Shown: positions 1 to 9,411 of the stretch, in pieces
Numbering within the stretch: position 1 is the first letter of the stretch
Layout of the letters: each line of letters starts with the position of its first letter
Source: Planococcus citreus
GTDB lineage: Bacteria; Bacillota; Bacilli; Bacillales_A; Planococcaceae
Assembly: GCF_003664125.1 (NCBI RefSeq)
Contig: NZ_RCCP01000001.1
Span: 620,001-684,000 of the forward strand
Direction: 5' to 3'
Length of the DNA: 64,000 nt
The notes under the pieces: generated by a model
What the model was told of the DNA's origin: nothing
Databases searched by the model: none
Seen by the model: the letters and a program-made list of their open reading frames with translations, nothing else
Position numbers and translations under genes: made by a program

Positions 1-74
1 GACGGTTCACTTGTTTCCTCGCTGCAGGCAGCGAGCATTGCCACACCCATCACCGGCAAGAGCCATTTCCTCAT
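1..74 (-). CDS. Lipoprotein, N-terminal fragment (cut by window edge)
   Basis: Only the first 24 codons are present. They read as a lipoprotein signal: a short basic start (MRKW), a hydrophobic stretch and a lipobox LAAC at residues 14-17, followed by an acidic/Ser-rich linker (SEETSEP). The ATG overlaps the TGA of the upstream glycosyltransferase gene as ATGA, so the two are probably translationally coupled. An exported lipoprotein next to a GT2 synthase and a degenerate GGDEF protein recalls the YdaJ and PssA lipoproteins of Bacillus and Listeria exopolysaccharide operons. The rest of the protein is outside the window, so its function is unknown. Confidence 0.7.
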   Translation of the reverse strand, partial: MRKWLLPVMGVAMLAACSEETSEP

Positions 75-1303
75 GAATCCACTCTCCCTTTGAAGCGCTG
101 GGTTTTGTCCCAGGCAATCGTTTTTTTGCGCAATTTGCTCCATGTATAAGTAGCAACGCTGCGGATCAGCAGCAAGATAAACAATTGGGCATACGTGAAG
201 TACATGACCAGCACGTACAGCACATTGGTCAACGAAACATTCCGGTCGACGACAAGCGCACTCAAGAGCTGGGCGGTATAGACGATATAGGTCATAAACC
301 AAAGCATCATGAGTGGCGCACCGACGTTCGGAATGTCAACTCCGGAAATGCTCAGGATGAAAAAGATGTCCGAAATCAGCAGCATCAAAACAAAAATCAG
401 GTACGTGAAGAGATGCTGTAAACTGAGCACGAAGGTTCTGCCTTTCCAGTGCGACCAATCTTTCATTGACTTCTCCAATAAATACAAATTGCCGGTAAGC
501 CAGCGGGTCCGTTGCTTGATGAAAGCTTTAAGCGTTTCCGGTTCCTGCTCCCATGTGCGTGAAGTCGGAATGACCGGCAACACGTAACCAGCAGCTGTCA
601 GACGGACCGTCAGTTCGGCATCCTCTGCCAAGGCATAAACATCATAGCCTCCCAGCTTCTCGATGACCGAACGGCGCAAAAGCATGTTCGTCCCCGCTAG
701 TGAACCAAGTCTGAAAAGTGCCCAGCGCCCGCATTGCATGAGCAATTGGAACACTTGGAATTCAAGCGAAATCATTCGGGTCAAGACATTTGTATCGACA
801 TTTTTCGTCTTGACATACCCGACAGCCCCTGCAGCGTTCGGCACCGTCTCTGCTGCCTGGACCAATTTCTCCAAAGCATCCGGCTCAGGTTCATTATCCG
901 CATCGTAGACGACAAAATAATCCGAGTCCGTTACGCTCAAGCCGTAGTTCAAGACCCGCGATTTCCCCTTTGGATTCCCGGGCGGTACAGGAATGTAATG
1001 GATGCGCGAAAAGACTTCAGCGAATTCCTGGACGATGGCAGCCGTTCCATCCTTGGAACTGTCATCCAAAATGTAAATATCGAGTTTGCCTTCATATTTC
1101 AGCCGCGCCATGGCGCGCAATGTATTTTCAATGACGATTTCCTCGTTGTGTGCAGGGATCAACACGGCCACGCTCGGATAATGTTTGATTTTCAGCGGAT
1201 TGCGGAACCGCAGCCGGTACCAAACACCGCCGATTGTCACCGCGGAATAGAACAGCAGCAAGATCCAAAACAGGACAACTGTGGCTGTGATGAGTATATT
1301 CAT
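71..1303 (-). CDS. Membrane glycosyltransferase family 2 (polysaccharide synthase type)
   Basis: A 410-residue processive-type GT2 that should polymerise a polysaccharide from nucleotide sugars at the inner face of the membrane. One N-terminal membrane segment (about 3-27) precedes the catalytic domain. That domain has VLIPAHNEE near 47-55, the DDSS acidic pair at 80-81, DAD at 134-136, the EDAE acceptor motif at 227-230 and QRTRW (the QxxRW motif) at 264-268. About three further membrane segments close the protein. The ATG overlaps the stop of the upstream gene as ATGA, and the same overlap occurs with the lipoprotein downstream, so the three form one operon. It resembles YdaM, PssC and PgaC-type synthases. 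The actual sugar cannot be read from the sequence. Confidence 0.85.
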   Translation of the reverse strand: MNILITATVVLFWILLLFYSAVTIGGVWYRLRFRNPLKIKHYPSVAVLIPAHNEEIVIENTLRAMARLKYEGKLDIYILDDSSKDGTAAIVQEFAEVFSRIHYIPVPPGNPKGKSRVLNYGLSVTDSDYFVVYDADNEPEPDALEKLVQAAETVPNAAGAVGYVKTKNVDTNVLTRMISLEFQVFQLLMQCGRWALFRLGSLAGTNMLLRRSVIEKLGGYDVYALAEDAELTVRLTAAGYVLPVIPTSRTWEQEPETLKAFIKQRTRWLTGNLYLLEKSMKDWSHWKGRTFVLSLQHLFTYLIFVLMLLISDIFFILSISGVDIPNVGAPLMMLWFMTYIVYTAQLLSALVVDRNVSLTNVLYVLVMYFTYAQLFILLLIRSVATYTWSKLRKKTIAWDKTQRFKGRVDS

Positions 1304-2061
1304 ATCGCTCTACCCAAAGCACGCGACAATTCATTCAGATTGGACACCTGCTCCTTTCTGACTTCATACGGTGAATCCAGCAAATTCAATTCCTGCTTCA
1401 CTTTGTCGCGGTAGCGCTCCATCATGAGGCGTACCCCTTCTTCATCTATATCTTTCAGCAGCAGGTAAATTGACTGGCCGGTCGAGGTCGCCAAGTCGAA
1501 CTTCTGGCGGATCGTGGCCAGCGTTGCCCGTTCAAGCGATTCTTTGATGTTTTGTTGGGTGCGCTTGTTTTTCGTATTGATCGTGATTTCCACGAACCAC
1601 GCCTCTTCTTGCCGGCGTTCTGTCGTCTTGAGCACCCATTGCGCCTGCTCAGTGAACTCATTGACCGTCAGGATGTCAGTTTCTCCATGATATTTTTGGA
1701 GAAGCTGTACTTGCCGGCGCAATTCGCTCGCTTCGTAGCCGATTTGCTTGATCTGATTGAGCAATAGCCAAAAAGACAAGATGAAACCGGTGAATAGCAA
1801 ATGGCTATAGACATACATGATTTCCAAATCCGGCCGCTGCGTGAAGAAAAAGGCAAATACTGTCAAGAAAACCCCATAGCTCAAAATGATGCTTATGCCG
1901 TACAGGAATACATAACGTTCATGAATTAATGTCATGAACAAGATGGATAGCCCCGCCACAAGCAGCATTTCGGTGGAAAACGGCAGAACCAGCGAGAATA
2001 ACGCCCAACCGAATCCAAGCACCATCAAAATCAAAATTCCGAGCTTCAAATTATTCTTCAT
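1300..2061 (-). CDS. Membrane protein with degenerate GGDEF-like domain (putative c-di-GMP receptor)
   Basis: A 253-residue protein with about four N-terminal membrane helices, a short coiled linker (SELRRQVQLLQKYHG) and a cytosolic domain with the outline of a GGDEF fold. ILTVNEF sits where LTGLxNR would be and FVEITINTK where the metal-binding strand would be, but no GGDEF signature follows (STGQSIYLLL takes its place). It therefore should not make c-di-GMP. Operon position next to a GT2 synthase and a lipoprotein matches B. subtilis YdaK and Listeria PssE, degenerate GGDEF proteins tied to polysaccharide synthesis. The fold assignment is my inference from weak pattern matches. I chose the ATG 9 nt inside the longest frame because it sits closer to the GGTGG-type ribosome site. 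Confidence 0.55.
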   Translation of the reverse strand: MKNNLKLGILILMVLGFGWALFSLVLPFSTEMLLVAGLSILFMTLIHERYVFLYGISIILSYGVFLTVFAFFFTQRPDLEIMYVYSHLLFTGFILSFWLLLNQIKQIGYEASELRRQVQLLQKYHGETDILTVNEFTEQAQWVLKTTERRQEEAWFVEITINTKNKRTQQNIKESLERATLATIRQKFDLATSTGQSIYLLLKDIDEEGVRLMMERYRDKVKQELNLLDSPYEVRKEQVSNLNELSRALGRAI

Positions 2062-2376
2062 TCCGCCCACCCCATCGCATAGGTTAAAGTACCTGTTATT
2101 TATTCCAATATTATAAATATTGAAATATCATAAACCTATACTACTACATAGAATAAATTTAAACTAGTATAAAAAGTATTGTCAGTAATAATATCCTGTG
2201 ATTTTTTAATTATAATAGGTATTAATATCTATATAATTCTAATTTTCAGATATCATTTTCTATATGAACAAAGGTATAATGGGCTTAATTCAAAGCCTCT
2301 GAAAGCGGATACAAATATTGACATTAACTTTTAAAAATCATTTTCGATTTTTATTCAATCTCCATATAAACGCAAT
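2062..2376. other. AT-rich non-coding stretch
   Basis: This region lies upstream of the polysaccharide-operon gene and contains no credible ORF. It is much richer in A/T than the flanking genes and holds many TATAAT-like hexamers, so the operon promoter is probably here, but no single -35/-10 pair stands out. I see no repeat or hairpin apart from the terminator that follows. Confidence 0.4.
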
Positions 2377-2405
2377 AAAAAAACTGCCGGATCGGCAGTT
2401 TTTTC
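2377..2405 (-). terminator. Rho-independent terminator of the GNAT gene
   Basis: AACTGCCG and CGGCAGTT form an 8-bp stem with a 3-nt loop, flanked by A and T runs. It lies directly after the stop codon of the acetyltransferase gene. Confidence 0.85.
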
Positions 2406-2407
2406 TG

Positions 2408-2923
2408 TTATAAATACGTATACATGACCGGATTTTCCATATTTTTCTTTAAGCGTTTAAAGCCATTCTTCTTATAATATGCCCTGATTTTCTTGTTATA
2501 TGCTTCATCCTGCTTGGAAGTATTCGTATAATAACCCGGAATGACGACCAGCAGTTCTACATCCAAGAACTTCAATTCCTCTAGCATTTTTTGTCCGAAC
2601 GATTCTCCGATGCCTTTATTTCGCTCTTCCTCGGCCACCTGCAAATCATCAAACACTGCCACTAGGCCAAAGACATCATCGATATCCGGAATATGCTTCA
2701 AGTCACGGTAGACATCCCCCAAGCCTTCGGAGATATGCTCTGCATACATGGCCAGTGACTCGAGCGAACTGCGCTGGGGATTGAACAGGTAGAAATGGGC
2801 ATCCCCGACTTGCGGCTGCTCTTCCTGCCCCTTCAACGTACAATCTGCTTTGCATGCAAAGATTTCAGTCCCCGGCCGCATCTCAATCCGATAGTCGACG
2901 TGGATATCATCTTCTGTAATCAT
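2408..2923 (-). CDS. GNAT-family N-acetyltransferase-like protein
   Basis: A 171-residue protein with a GNAT-like C-terminal half. A core strand (LVAVFDDLQVAEEERNKGIGESFGQKMLEEL) carries the acetyl-CoA-binding RxxGIG-type turn, and a late 'YYKKNGFKRL' segment is typical of the family. The N-terminal half is acidic and not recognisable. The start is set by AAGGAGGAG seven nucleotides before ATG ATT ACA; the longer frame has no ribosome site. It is a single-gene unit with its own terminator. Substrate unknown. Confidence 0.6.
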   Translation of the reverse strand: MITEDDIHVDYRIEMRPGTEIFACKADCTLKGQEEQPQVGDAHFYLFNPQRSSLESLAMYAEHISEGLGDVYRDLKHIPDIDDVFGLVAVFDDLQVAEEERNKGIGESFGQKMLEELKFLDVELLVVIPGYYTNTSKQDEAYNKKIRAYYKKNGFKRLKKNMENPVMYTYL

Positions 2924-3009
2924 CGAATCTCCTCCTTCACAGTGTCCATTCGGTTGAACATACATCAAGTATGTCATTTATTATCAGAAAATTCAATCAC
3001 TATTAAAAA

Positions 3010-3888
3010 CTATTCTCTCGCCTTTTCTTCAGCTAGTTTCTTTTCGAATAGGTCGAGCAACTGCGCTTTCAGTTCAGGGCGCTGCAGTGCGAATTCGATC
3101 GTCGTTTCGATAAATCCATATTTTTCGCCTACATCATAACGTTTACCTTCAAAAGCGAATGCCTGGACCGGACGGGTCGCATTCAACTTTCCGATGGCAT
3201 CGGTCAATTGGATTTCCCCCCCAGCCCCCGGTTCCTGCTCTTCCAGTAAACGGAAGATTTCCGGTGTCAGGACATACCTGCCCATAATGGCGAAATTAGA
3301 TGGGGCATCTCCAGGCTTAGGTTTTTCGACGAAATAGCCGACCTTCATGAGCGGACCTTCGGTTTTGGACGGGGCAATGATCCCGTAACGATGGGTTTCA
3401 TCCTCACTTACTTCCTTGACTCCAATGACCGGGCTGCCTGTCTTCTCGAACTGCTCGATCAACTGGAGTAGCGCCGGGGGATCGTTTTGGACGATATCAT
3501 CCCCGAGCAGCACCGCAAACGGCTCATCGCCAATAAAATGCCGCGCCGACCAGATGGCATGCCCGAGGCCGAGCGGCTGTTTTTGGCGGATGTAATGAAT
3601 TTCCACTTCTGAAGTGGCAAGAACCGAATCAAGCATATCGAGCTTTCCTTGTTCTTTCAGGATATGTTCAAGTTCAAAAGCATGGTCGAAATGATCTTCA
3701 ATGGCACGCTTGCCTTTTCCCGTGACGATGATGATACTCGTGATGCCAGAGGCAATTGCTTCTTCAACGATATACTGTATGGTCGGCTTGTCGACAATTG
3801 GCAGCATTTCTTTCGGCATCGCTTTGGTCGCCGGCAAGAAACGGGTACCCAGGCCCGCCGCCGGGATGATCGCTTTTGTGATCTTCAT
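3010..3888 (-). CDS. galU: UTP-glucose-1-phosphate uridylyltransferase
   Basis: Makes UDP-glucose from UTP and glucose-1-phosphate, supplying teichoic acid glucosylation, glycolipid and exopolysaccharide synthesis. The 292-residue product from the chosen ATG equals the length of B. subtilis GtaB. Visible signatures are the nucleotide-binding loop [21 protein letters not shown] near the N-terminus, [18 protein letters not shown] (the metal-binding aspartates), EKP and '[12 protein letters not shown]' at the C-terminal end. The upstream ORF extension is rejected because AAAGGTGGG lies just before this ATG. A terminator separates it from the yjiH operon, so it is transcribed alone. It could feed the polysaccharide genes found elsewhere in the window. 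Confidence 0.95.
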   Translation of the reverse strand: MKITKAIIPAAGLGTRFLPATKAMPKEMLPIVDKPTIQYIVEEAIASGITSIIIVTGKGKRAIEDHFDHAFELEHILKEQGKLDMLDSVLATSEVEIHYIRQKQPLGLGHAIWSARHFIGDEPFAVLLGDDIVQNDPPALLQLIEQFEKTGSPVIGVKEVSEDETHRYGIIAPSKTEGPLMKVGYFVEKPKPGDAPSNFAIMGRYVLTPEIFRLLEEQEPGAGGEIQLTDAIGKLNATRPVQAFAFEGKRYDVGEKYGFIETTIEFALQRPELKAQLLDLFEKKLAEEKARE

Positions 3889-3951
3889 GGACCTTCCCAC
3901 CTTTCCTAACGCAGTCATTTACTTGAGAGTATAGCATTGTTTCCAGAAAGC

Positions 3952-3982
3952 AAAAAAGCCTCCGCCATGGCGGAGACTTTTG
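3952..3982 (-). terminator. Terminator of the regulator-aminotransferase-yjiH operon
   Basis: Perfect stem CTCCGCCA/TGGCGGAG followed on the minus strand by a T run, just after the yjiH stop codon. Confidence 0.85.
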
Positions 3983-3983
3983 T

Positions 3984-5348
3984 TTAAACGAAAAGATGTG
4001 CGAACAATACGATGATCGGCAAAGTGATCGCTGTGCGCAAAAGGAAAATGACGAGCAGCTCCCAGAACTTCACCGGAATATTCGATTTTAAGATCAAGAT
4101 GCCGATTTCCGACATATAAATCAATTGCGTGAGCGACATGCCGGCAATGACGAATTTCGTCAAATCGCTTTCGATGCCGCTGCCGAGCACTGCCGGCAAG
4201 AACATATCGGCAAATCCGACCAGTAAAGTCGGCGCCGCTTCAGCCGCTTCCGGCAAGCCCAAAAGCGTAAGCAATGGAATGAGCGGATAAGCGATGATGC
4301 GGAAAATCGGCGTGTATTCCGCGATGACCAGTGCAGCCGTACCGAGCGCCATGACCAGTGGAATCAAGCCAAGCCAGATATCCATGACCGTGCCGATGCC
4401 TGACTGAGCCAGTTTCTTGCCGCTTGCGGCCGTACTCGCTTTCAAGCGCGCGGCTTCAAATCCCCATTTGACCAAAGAAACATTTTCCGGAACGCTGTCG
4501 TCGATTTGTTTCCCGACGCCTTCCCGATATGTATCAGTTTTACGGGACAAAGGCGGAATGCGCGGCATGATGACCGCCGCGACGAGGCAAGCGACCGAAA
4601 CCGCCAGATAGAACGGCAGGAACAGGTGGCCGATGCCGATGACATTTGCGACGACTAGGCTGAATGCAACAGAAGCGATCGAGAAAGTTGTCGCGATGAC
4701 CGCAGCTTCGCGTTTCGTGTAATAGCCTTCGTCGTATTGTTTCATCGTCACCAATACCCCGACAGGTGCAGCGCCCATCCAGGAAGCCATCGCATCAATT
4801 GACGAACGTCCCGGCAATGTGAACACCGGGCGCATGATTTTATTGAGCAAAGTCCCGACGAACTCCATCAAGCCGAATTCGACTAGAAGCGGCAACAGGA
4901 TGCCGGCAAACAAAAACCAAGTCAACAGTACCGGCGCGAGGTCGTAAAGTACGACGCCGCCTGTATTGCGGGAAGCGATGGCTTGCGGGCCGACTTCATA
5001 AAACGCCATGATACCGACCGCAAATCCGATAAAGCGGATTGCCAAGCTAACTGGTCCGATGATGAAAATCGGACGAAGCATATCGAAATTTTGGATGAAT
5101 CCAGGTTTCACGATACTCGCTGCCAATCCTGCGAATGCTGAGAAGCCAAGAAGAACCAAAATGAATCCAGGAATCCACTCCCCGAATGTCGACAGCAAGA
5201 ATGAAGCAAGAATGCCGACTCCGATTGTAATTTGCCCGTCATAGGAGACAGGGACAAGGAATAGTAAAGCCCCGATTAATGATGGGATGATAAATTTCCA
5301 TGTTGCAGATGGCGATAAGGCCTGTTTCTCTTTTGGTATGCTGGTCAT
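3984..5348 (-). CDS. YjiH-family membrane transporter (nucleoside-recognition Gate domain)
   Basis: A 454-residue polytopic membrane protein with about ten to eleven hydrophobic segments. It contains the Gate-type signature region around 'PGRSSIDAMASWMGAAPVGVLVTMKQY' and 'LPAVLGSGIESDLTKFVIAG', typical of YjiH proteins. Transport substrates of this family are poorly known. Here it is the last gene of an operon with a regulator and a class III aminotransferase, so an amino acid or GABA-like compound is a reasonable guess. Start: AAGGGGG lies nine bases before the ATG of MTSIP; the longer N-terminal frame lacks a ribosome site. Confidence 0.75.
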   Translation of the reverse strand: MTSIPKEKQALSPSATWKFIIPSLIGALLFLVPVSYDGQITIGVGILASFLLSTFGEWIPGFILVLLGFSAFAGLAASIVKPGFIQNFDMLRPIFIIGPVSLAIRFIGFAVGIMAFYEVGPQAIASRNTGGVVLYDLAPVLLTWFLFAGILLPLLVEFGLMEFVGTLLNKIMRPVFTLPGRSSIDAMASWMGAAPVGVLVTMKQYDEGYYTKREAAVIATTFSIASVAFSLVVANVIGIGHLFLPFYLAVSVACLVAAVIMPRIPPLSRKTDTYREGVGKQIDDSVPENVSLVKWGFEAARLKASTAASGKKLAQSGIGTVMDIWLGLIPLVMALGTAALVIAEYTPIFRIIAYPLIPLLTLLGLPEAAEAAPTLLVGFADMFLPAVLGSGIESDLTKFVIAGMSLTQLIYMSEIGILILKSNIPVKFWELLVIFLLRTAITLPIIVLFAHLFV

Positions 5349-5384
5349 GAACGTTTCCCCCTTATATATATTCCCCTTCATTTG

Positions 5385-6695
5385 TTACTGCAAATTTGTT
5401 AATGCCTTGTCCAGTATTTTGATGCCTTCATCAATCTGTTCTTTTGTGACCGTCAGCGGCGGAATCATCCGGATAACTTCTCCTGAATTGCCGCATAAAT
5501 AGAACAGCACCCCTTGCTTCAGGCAATCATCCAATACCGTCATGACCGCTTTCCCGTCCGGGCGTTTGGTTTCTGGATCCATCAATTCGATTCCGATCAT
5601 GAGCCCGACGCCACGCACTTCGCGAATGGTTGGATGTTTTTGTTTCAGCTTGTCCAACTCTTCCAGGGCATAAGCACCGAGCGTCTGCGCATTTTCCAAT
5701 AGCCGTTCTTCTTTCAGCACTTCGATCGATGCAAGCGCCGCAGAACAAGCAAGTGGATTGCCGCCGAATGTCGTGCCATGCGTGCCGAGCGGCCATTGAT
5801 CCATCAATTCTTTCGATGCCACCGTCGCACTGAGCGGGAGCCCAGCGGCGATGCCTTTTGCGACAGCCATGATGTCCGGCGTGACTCCAAAAGTCTGTGC
5901 GGCGAACCAATTGCCAGTGCGGCCGAAACCGGTCTGTACTTCATCGAATATCAACAGGATGCCGTGGCGGTCGCAGATTTCGCGCACTTTCGCCAGCCAT
6001 TCTTTTGGCGGGATGATATAGCCGCCTTCTCCGAGCACCGGTTCCAAGATGATGCAAGCGACTTCTTCCGGCGTCACTTGGTGATTGAAGAGCTTTTCCA
6101 TATCACGCTCCAGTTTTTCAGGGAAGAACACTTTCGGATCCGCTCCTTCCGGCAAATCATCCGGATGGGCATATGGCAATTGATAGGTCAGCCAGGACGG
6201 CTGCATATGTTTGCGGTATTTGCTTTTCGAAGTCGACACGCTAAGCGCGCCCATCGAACGCCCGTGGAAACAGCCGGTGAACGACACGACGTATGGTCGT
6301 TTCGTGACGTATTTCGCAAGCTTGATGCCGCCTTCGATCGCTTCTGTCCCACTATTCGCGAAAAAGAAATTATCCAGTTTCCCCGGCATGATTTGCTGGA
6401 GCTCGTATGCCAGCTTCAAGATCGATTCATAGATGATGACGCCGGATGGACCGTGGATCAAATGGTCCGCCCCGTCTTTGATTGCCTGGACGACTTTCGG
6501 ATGGCGATGACCGACATTCTCCACCGCGATACCTGAGGTGAAATCCAGGTAGGTGCGCCCATCCGCCCCGTAGTAATAACAGCCTTCCGCTTTTACGACC
6601 GGCAGATTCGGGTGGTCTTTCGCCATGCTCGGCGCCAACAAATTGCCGATGGAGTTCGTCATTTCCATCCATCCCTGTGTTTGTTTCGTTGTCAT
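5385..6695 (-). CDS. gabT: Class III (4-aminobutyrate-type) aminotransferase
   Basis: A PLP-dependent aminotransferase of 436 residues, close in layout to 4-aminobutyrate:2-oxoglutarate transaminases. Key features are the NSGTEA phosphate-binding turn, [16 protein letters not shown], the [12 protein letters not shown] segment with the PLP-binding Asp, the Schiff-base Lys in AVAKGIAAG, and [11 protein letters not shown]. The start codon overlaps the stop of the upstream regulator gene as ATGA, and yjiH follows 36 bp later, so the three are one operon. The regulator most likely controls this catabolic enzyme. GABA, beta-alanine or another omega-amino acid could be the substrate; the gabT symbol is therefore provisional. 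Confidence 0.8.
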   Translation of the reverse strand: MTTKQTQGWMEMTNSIGNLLAPSMAKDHPNLPVVKAEGCYYYGADGRTYLDFTSGIAVENVGHRHPKVVQAIKDGADHLIHGPSGVIIYESILKLAYELQQIMPGKLDNFFFANSGTEAIEGGIKLAKYVTKRPYVVSFTGCFHGRSMGALSVSTSKSKYRKHMQPSWLTYQLPYAHPDDLPEGADPKVFFPEKLERDMEKLFNHQVTPEEVACIILEPVLGEGGYIIPPKEWLAKVREICDRHGILLIFDEVQTGFGRTGNWFAAQTFGVTPDIMAVAKGIAAGLPLSATVASKELMDQWPLGTHGTTFGGNPLACSAALASIEVLKEERLLENAQTLGAYALEELDKLKQKHPTIREVRGVGLMIGIELMDPETKRPDGKAVMTVLDDCLKQGVLFYLCGNSGEVIRMIPPLTVTKEQIDEGIKILDKALTNLQ

Positions 6696-8017
6696 AAATC
6701 TTCATCCTTTCCTGTTGCGATAGCATGTTTTTTCAACTTGCGCACGACAGATGGCTGGCTGATGCCGAGCCGTTCCGCCATTTCGGTCGTCGTTCGGTAG
6801 CGTTTCTTGGCGTTTTCCAACACTTTTTTCTCAACTACATCAAGCAAATGCGGCAGTGTACGGCCTTCAAGTTCGATGCCGACTTGCTCATCTTTTGCGG
6901 GACGGTAACTTGCCGGCAGGTCTTCCAGGCAGATGTCACCGTGCTCGCTTTCAAGATAGCCACGTTCCAGTACATTGCGTACTTCCCGGAAATTGCCTTT
7001 CCAATCCAGTTGAAGCAAATGGACATATGCCGGGTCTGTCAGTTTTTTCCGAGCGCCATATTTATCCCCCAGTTCATCGATTGTCCGGGTCAAAAAGGCT
7101 TCCAAATCCTCCGGCCGTTCGCGCAGCCCTGAGAGTTGAATCAGCGAGACATGCAATAAGTAAAATAGGGCCTCCCGGAACTTTCCTTCTTGCATATGTT
7201 CCTCCAATGAAGTGTCGCTGATGGCGATCAGCCGGATGTCGCGTTTTTCCGCAAGCAATTTTTCAAGCATCGACTGCGTACGGCCTGATAGCTGGTCAAT
7301 TTCGTTCAAAACGAGCGTCCCGCCTTGTGCCAGGCCGAAATAGCCGCCTTCGCCTTCAAACGATTCAACGAAGATTGTTTCCGGAATGGCGCCACAGTCA
7401 ACTTCGATAAAGGGTTCATCCTTTCTCGCGCTATGCTGGTGAATGAGCTTGGCAAACATGCTTTTTCCGGTTCCCCGAGGGCCTTCGATTACTAAAGAAG
7501 CATCGTATTCTGCCAATTTCAACGCACTGCGCAGCGCTCGTTCGGACTGTACGCTTTGGGCGATGACCCCGTCGACTGATAATTGCCTGCCGCGTAAATA
7601 CGCCAACTCCCCTTTGACACGGTCCATCTCTGTTTCCAGGGATTCAAGATATTCTTTCATGATCATCAGTTCTGATACTTCATAGGAATAACTGATGACA
7701 TATTCTACTTCTCGTTGTTCATCGAATACCGGCATCCCCGTAATGAGCATTTTTTTACCCGTCGCAGTTTCCTGAACGAGCACCAGTTTTTTCTTTCGCT
7801 CGATGACTAGCGGTGTGACGGCTGGCGTAAAGACGCCTTCCTGCTCCAACTCATAGATCGAGCGGCCAAGCAGTGCAGCCGGTTCCAATCCATAATGCAA
7901 GCCGCTCATTTCCGTTACTTTAATGATGCGGCCTGCCCGATTCGTGATGATGATATCTTCATCGTGCATGGCCATGACTTCTTCGATAGCGTCTGGCACC
8001 AGTAAATGTCGGTGCAT
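6692..8017 (-). CDS. PAS-AAA+-HTH regulator, TyrR-like, without the sigma-54 contact loop
   Basis: A 441-residue regulator. An N-terminal PAS domain (about 10-115) and a coiled linker lead into an AAA+ domain with Walker A GPRGTGKS near 190, then a C-terminal Fis-type helix-turn-helix ([20 protein letters not shown]). The AAA+ domain is altered. Where sigma-54 activators carry ESELFG...GAFTGA before GGTLFLDE, this one runs from [13 protein letters not shown] almost directly into GGTLVLNE. The GAFTGA loop is missing and the Walker B Asp is Asn. It therefore probably acts with the housekeeping sigma factor, like E. coli TyrR. It is translationally coupled to the aminotransferase it likely regulates, and a large palindrome lies just upstream of its start. 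Confidence 0.85.
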   Translation of the reverse strand: MHRHLLVPDAIEEVMAMHDEDIIITNRAGRIIKVTEMSGLHYGLEPAALLGRSIYELEQEGVFTPAVTPLVIERKKKLVLVQETATGKKMLITGMPVFDEQREVEYVISYSYEVSELMIMKEYLESLETEMDRVKGELAYLRGRQLSVDGVIAQSVQSERALRSALKLAEYDASLVIEGPRGTGKSMFAKLIHQHSARKDEPFIEVDCGAIPETIFVESFEGEGGYFGLAQGGTLVLNEIDQLSGRTQSMLEKLLAEKRDIRLIAISDTSLEEHMQEGKFREALFYLLHVSLIQLSGLRERPEDLEAFLTRTIDELGDKYGARKKLTDPAYVHLLQLDWKGNFREVRNVLERGYLESEHGDICLEDLPASYRPAKDEQVGIELEGRTLPHLLDVVEKKVLENAKKRYRTTTEMAERLGISQPSVVRKLKKHAIATGKDEDL

Positions 8018-8031
8018 GTTTTCACCTCATT

Positions 8032-8066
8032 TATTCATTATTGTATAGACTATACGATAATGAATA
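8032..8066. promoter_or_regulatory. 35-bp imperfect palindrome (candidate operator of the TyrR-like regulator)
   Basis: Two 17-nt arms, TATTCATTATTGTATAG and CTATACGATAATGAATA, are separated by one base and differ from perfect symmetry at a single position. It starts 15 bp upstream of the regulator's ATG, in the divergent gap shared with the surface-protein gene. Both arms contain TATAG/CTATA -10-like hexamers. Length and position suggest a dimer-binding operator used for autoregulation. That is inference; it is too close to the start to act as a terminator. Confidence 0.6.
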
Positions 8067-8232
8067 ATCAAAAAGCAAGACAATTCGAACAATTATTTCT
8101 TTTATCTTTAAAAACCCAGCAGTTTCATGAAAGGAAAAGCAAGTTATAATCTAATAGACCTATTCTAAAAGCCATGATTCAAGACTATACTATTCTAGAT
8201 ATTCCATTTATTTCACATACAGGAGGATTCAA

Positions 8233-9411
8233 ATGAAAGGTGCGTTAACACTTATTACTTCCCTCTTACTGGCTCTTGCGATTGGAACAGTTCCGGCGTT
8301 CGCCATTTCAGAGGATGACCGCGGCTTTAACCGCTTATTGACAGAAATCGGCTGGGAAAAAGCGGATTACATCGATTATTTGGACAGCAAAGGCTGGACG
8401 CTGGATGATTTTTATTCTTCCACCGATCTAGGTACACCGCTAACGGAAGACGGCATTGCACAAGTTCTGGATACATACGAGCTGACACGCGTTGAATTGA
8501 ACAGCCTGCTGGAAGAGTTCGGCGATCTTGATGCAGGCGTAGATGTATTGGACGGGGACTTCATTATTTTCATGGAAGAACTGGAAGAATCGGTAGACTT
8601 CTATTTGACCTATCAAGAAGATTGGACACCGATCACCGAAGCGAACTTAGCTTTATTGCTTGAGGATTTCGGCTTTGCTTCCAAAGAAGAACTGGAGGAA
8701 TTCCTTAACTTATTCGATGATTCAATCGCCAATTATGAATTCATCGAGGACTTGGAGAGCTCCATCATGTTCTATCAGGAAGACTGGCTATTTGACATGG
8801 ATTTGGAGGACGTATTCGCTGAATTCGGCTTGACTGAACAGGAACTTGAGCGCCTCGCCCAACATTTTGAAACGCTTGATTACACGAATCCGGAATTTGA
8901 AGAACGGTTGATGGAACTCAGCGAGCGCATGATGGCGATCGAGGAATTCTCCACGGTGACCGAATTATCCGCCGAACAAATCGCGGAACTCCTGTCAATC
9001 TACGACGAATTCATGGAAATCTTCGAAATGGAAGCCAAGTATTATTTCGTCAAAGGCGATGAGAAAAAAGAGATGAGCGTCCAATCCCTTATTTCACTTG
9101 AGTCGACAGATGGTTATGACCTCTTGATCGAGCTGTACAATTTGCAAGGCGACTTTCTGGCAGATATCCTGTTGACCGCTGATATGTTCGGATCGGACCT
9201 CATTGTCGATACCGGAAAAGAATTGGAAAACAGCACACCGACTGTTATACCGCCGCCTAAAAAGCCAGCTGATAACACGAACCAAACCGTCAAAGGCGGA
9301 AAACTGCCAAAAACAGCCAGTGACTTCGCACAAAACGCGGCTATCGGGCTTGGCTTTATCGCATTCGGTGCTTTGTTGTTCAGACGCACACGGGTGAAAC
9401 CCACATCATGA
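8233..9411 (+). CDS. Processed acidic surface protein with LPKTA sorting signal
   Basis: A 392-residue, very acidic exported protein. A signal peptide (about 1-24, ending AFA) is followed by about 300 residues of Glu/Asp-rich helices with repeated 'ELEEFL..F..' patterns. A Pro-rich spacer (PTVIPPPKKP) follows, then LPKTA, a hydrophobic helix and the positive tail RRTRVKP, which together form a sortase sorting signal of the LPXTA kind. It matches the 'processed acidic surface protein' family that pairs with class D sortases. The next gene encodes that sortase and overlaps the stop codon as ATGA. Its role on the wall is unknown. Start chosen by AGGAGG six bases before ATG. Confidence 0.85.
   Translation: MKGALTLITSLLLALAIGTVPAFAISEDDRGFNRLLTEIGWEKADYIDYLDSKGWTLDDFYSSTDLGTPLTEDGIAQVLDTYELTRVELNSLLEEFGDLDAGVDVLDGDFIIFMEELEESVDFYLTYQEDWTPITEANLALLLEDFGFASKEELEEFLNLFDDSIANYEFIEDLESSIMFYQEDWLFDMDLEDVFAEFGLTEQELERLAQHFETLDYTNPEFEERLMELSERMMAIEEFSTVTELSAEQIAELLSIYDEFMEIFEMEAKYYFVKGDEKKEMSVQSLISLESTDGYDLLIELYNLQGDFLADILLTADMFGSDLIVDTGKELENSTPTVIPPPKKPADNTNQTVKGGKLPKTASDFAQNAAIGLGFIAFGALLFRRTRVKPTS

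Noticed and set aside
734-1414. 226-codon plus-strand frame over the GT2 gene
   Set aside because: Spans the junction of two coupled minus-strand genes and shows no motif or ribosome site.
5778-6536. 252-codon plus-strand frame opposite the aminotransferase gene
   Set aside because: Antisense shadow: no ribosome site and no family pattern, while the minus strand encodes a complete class III aminotransferase.
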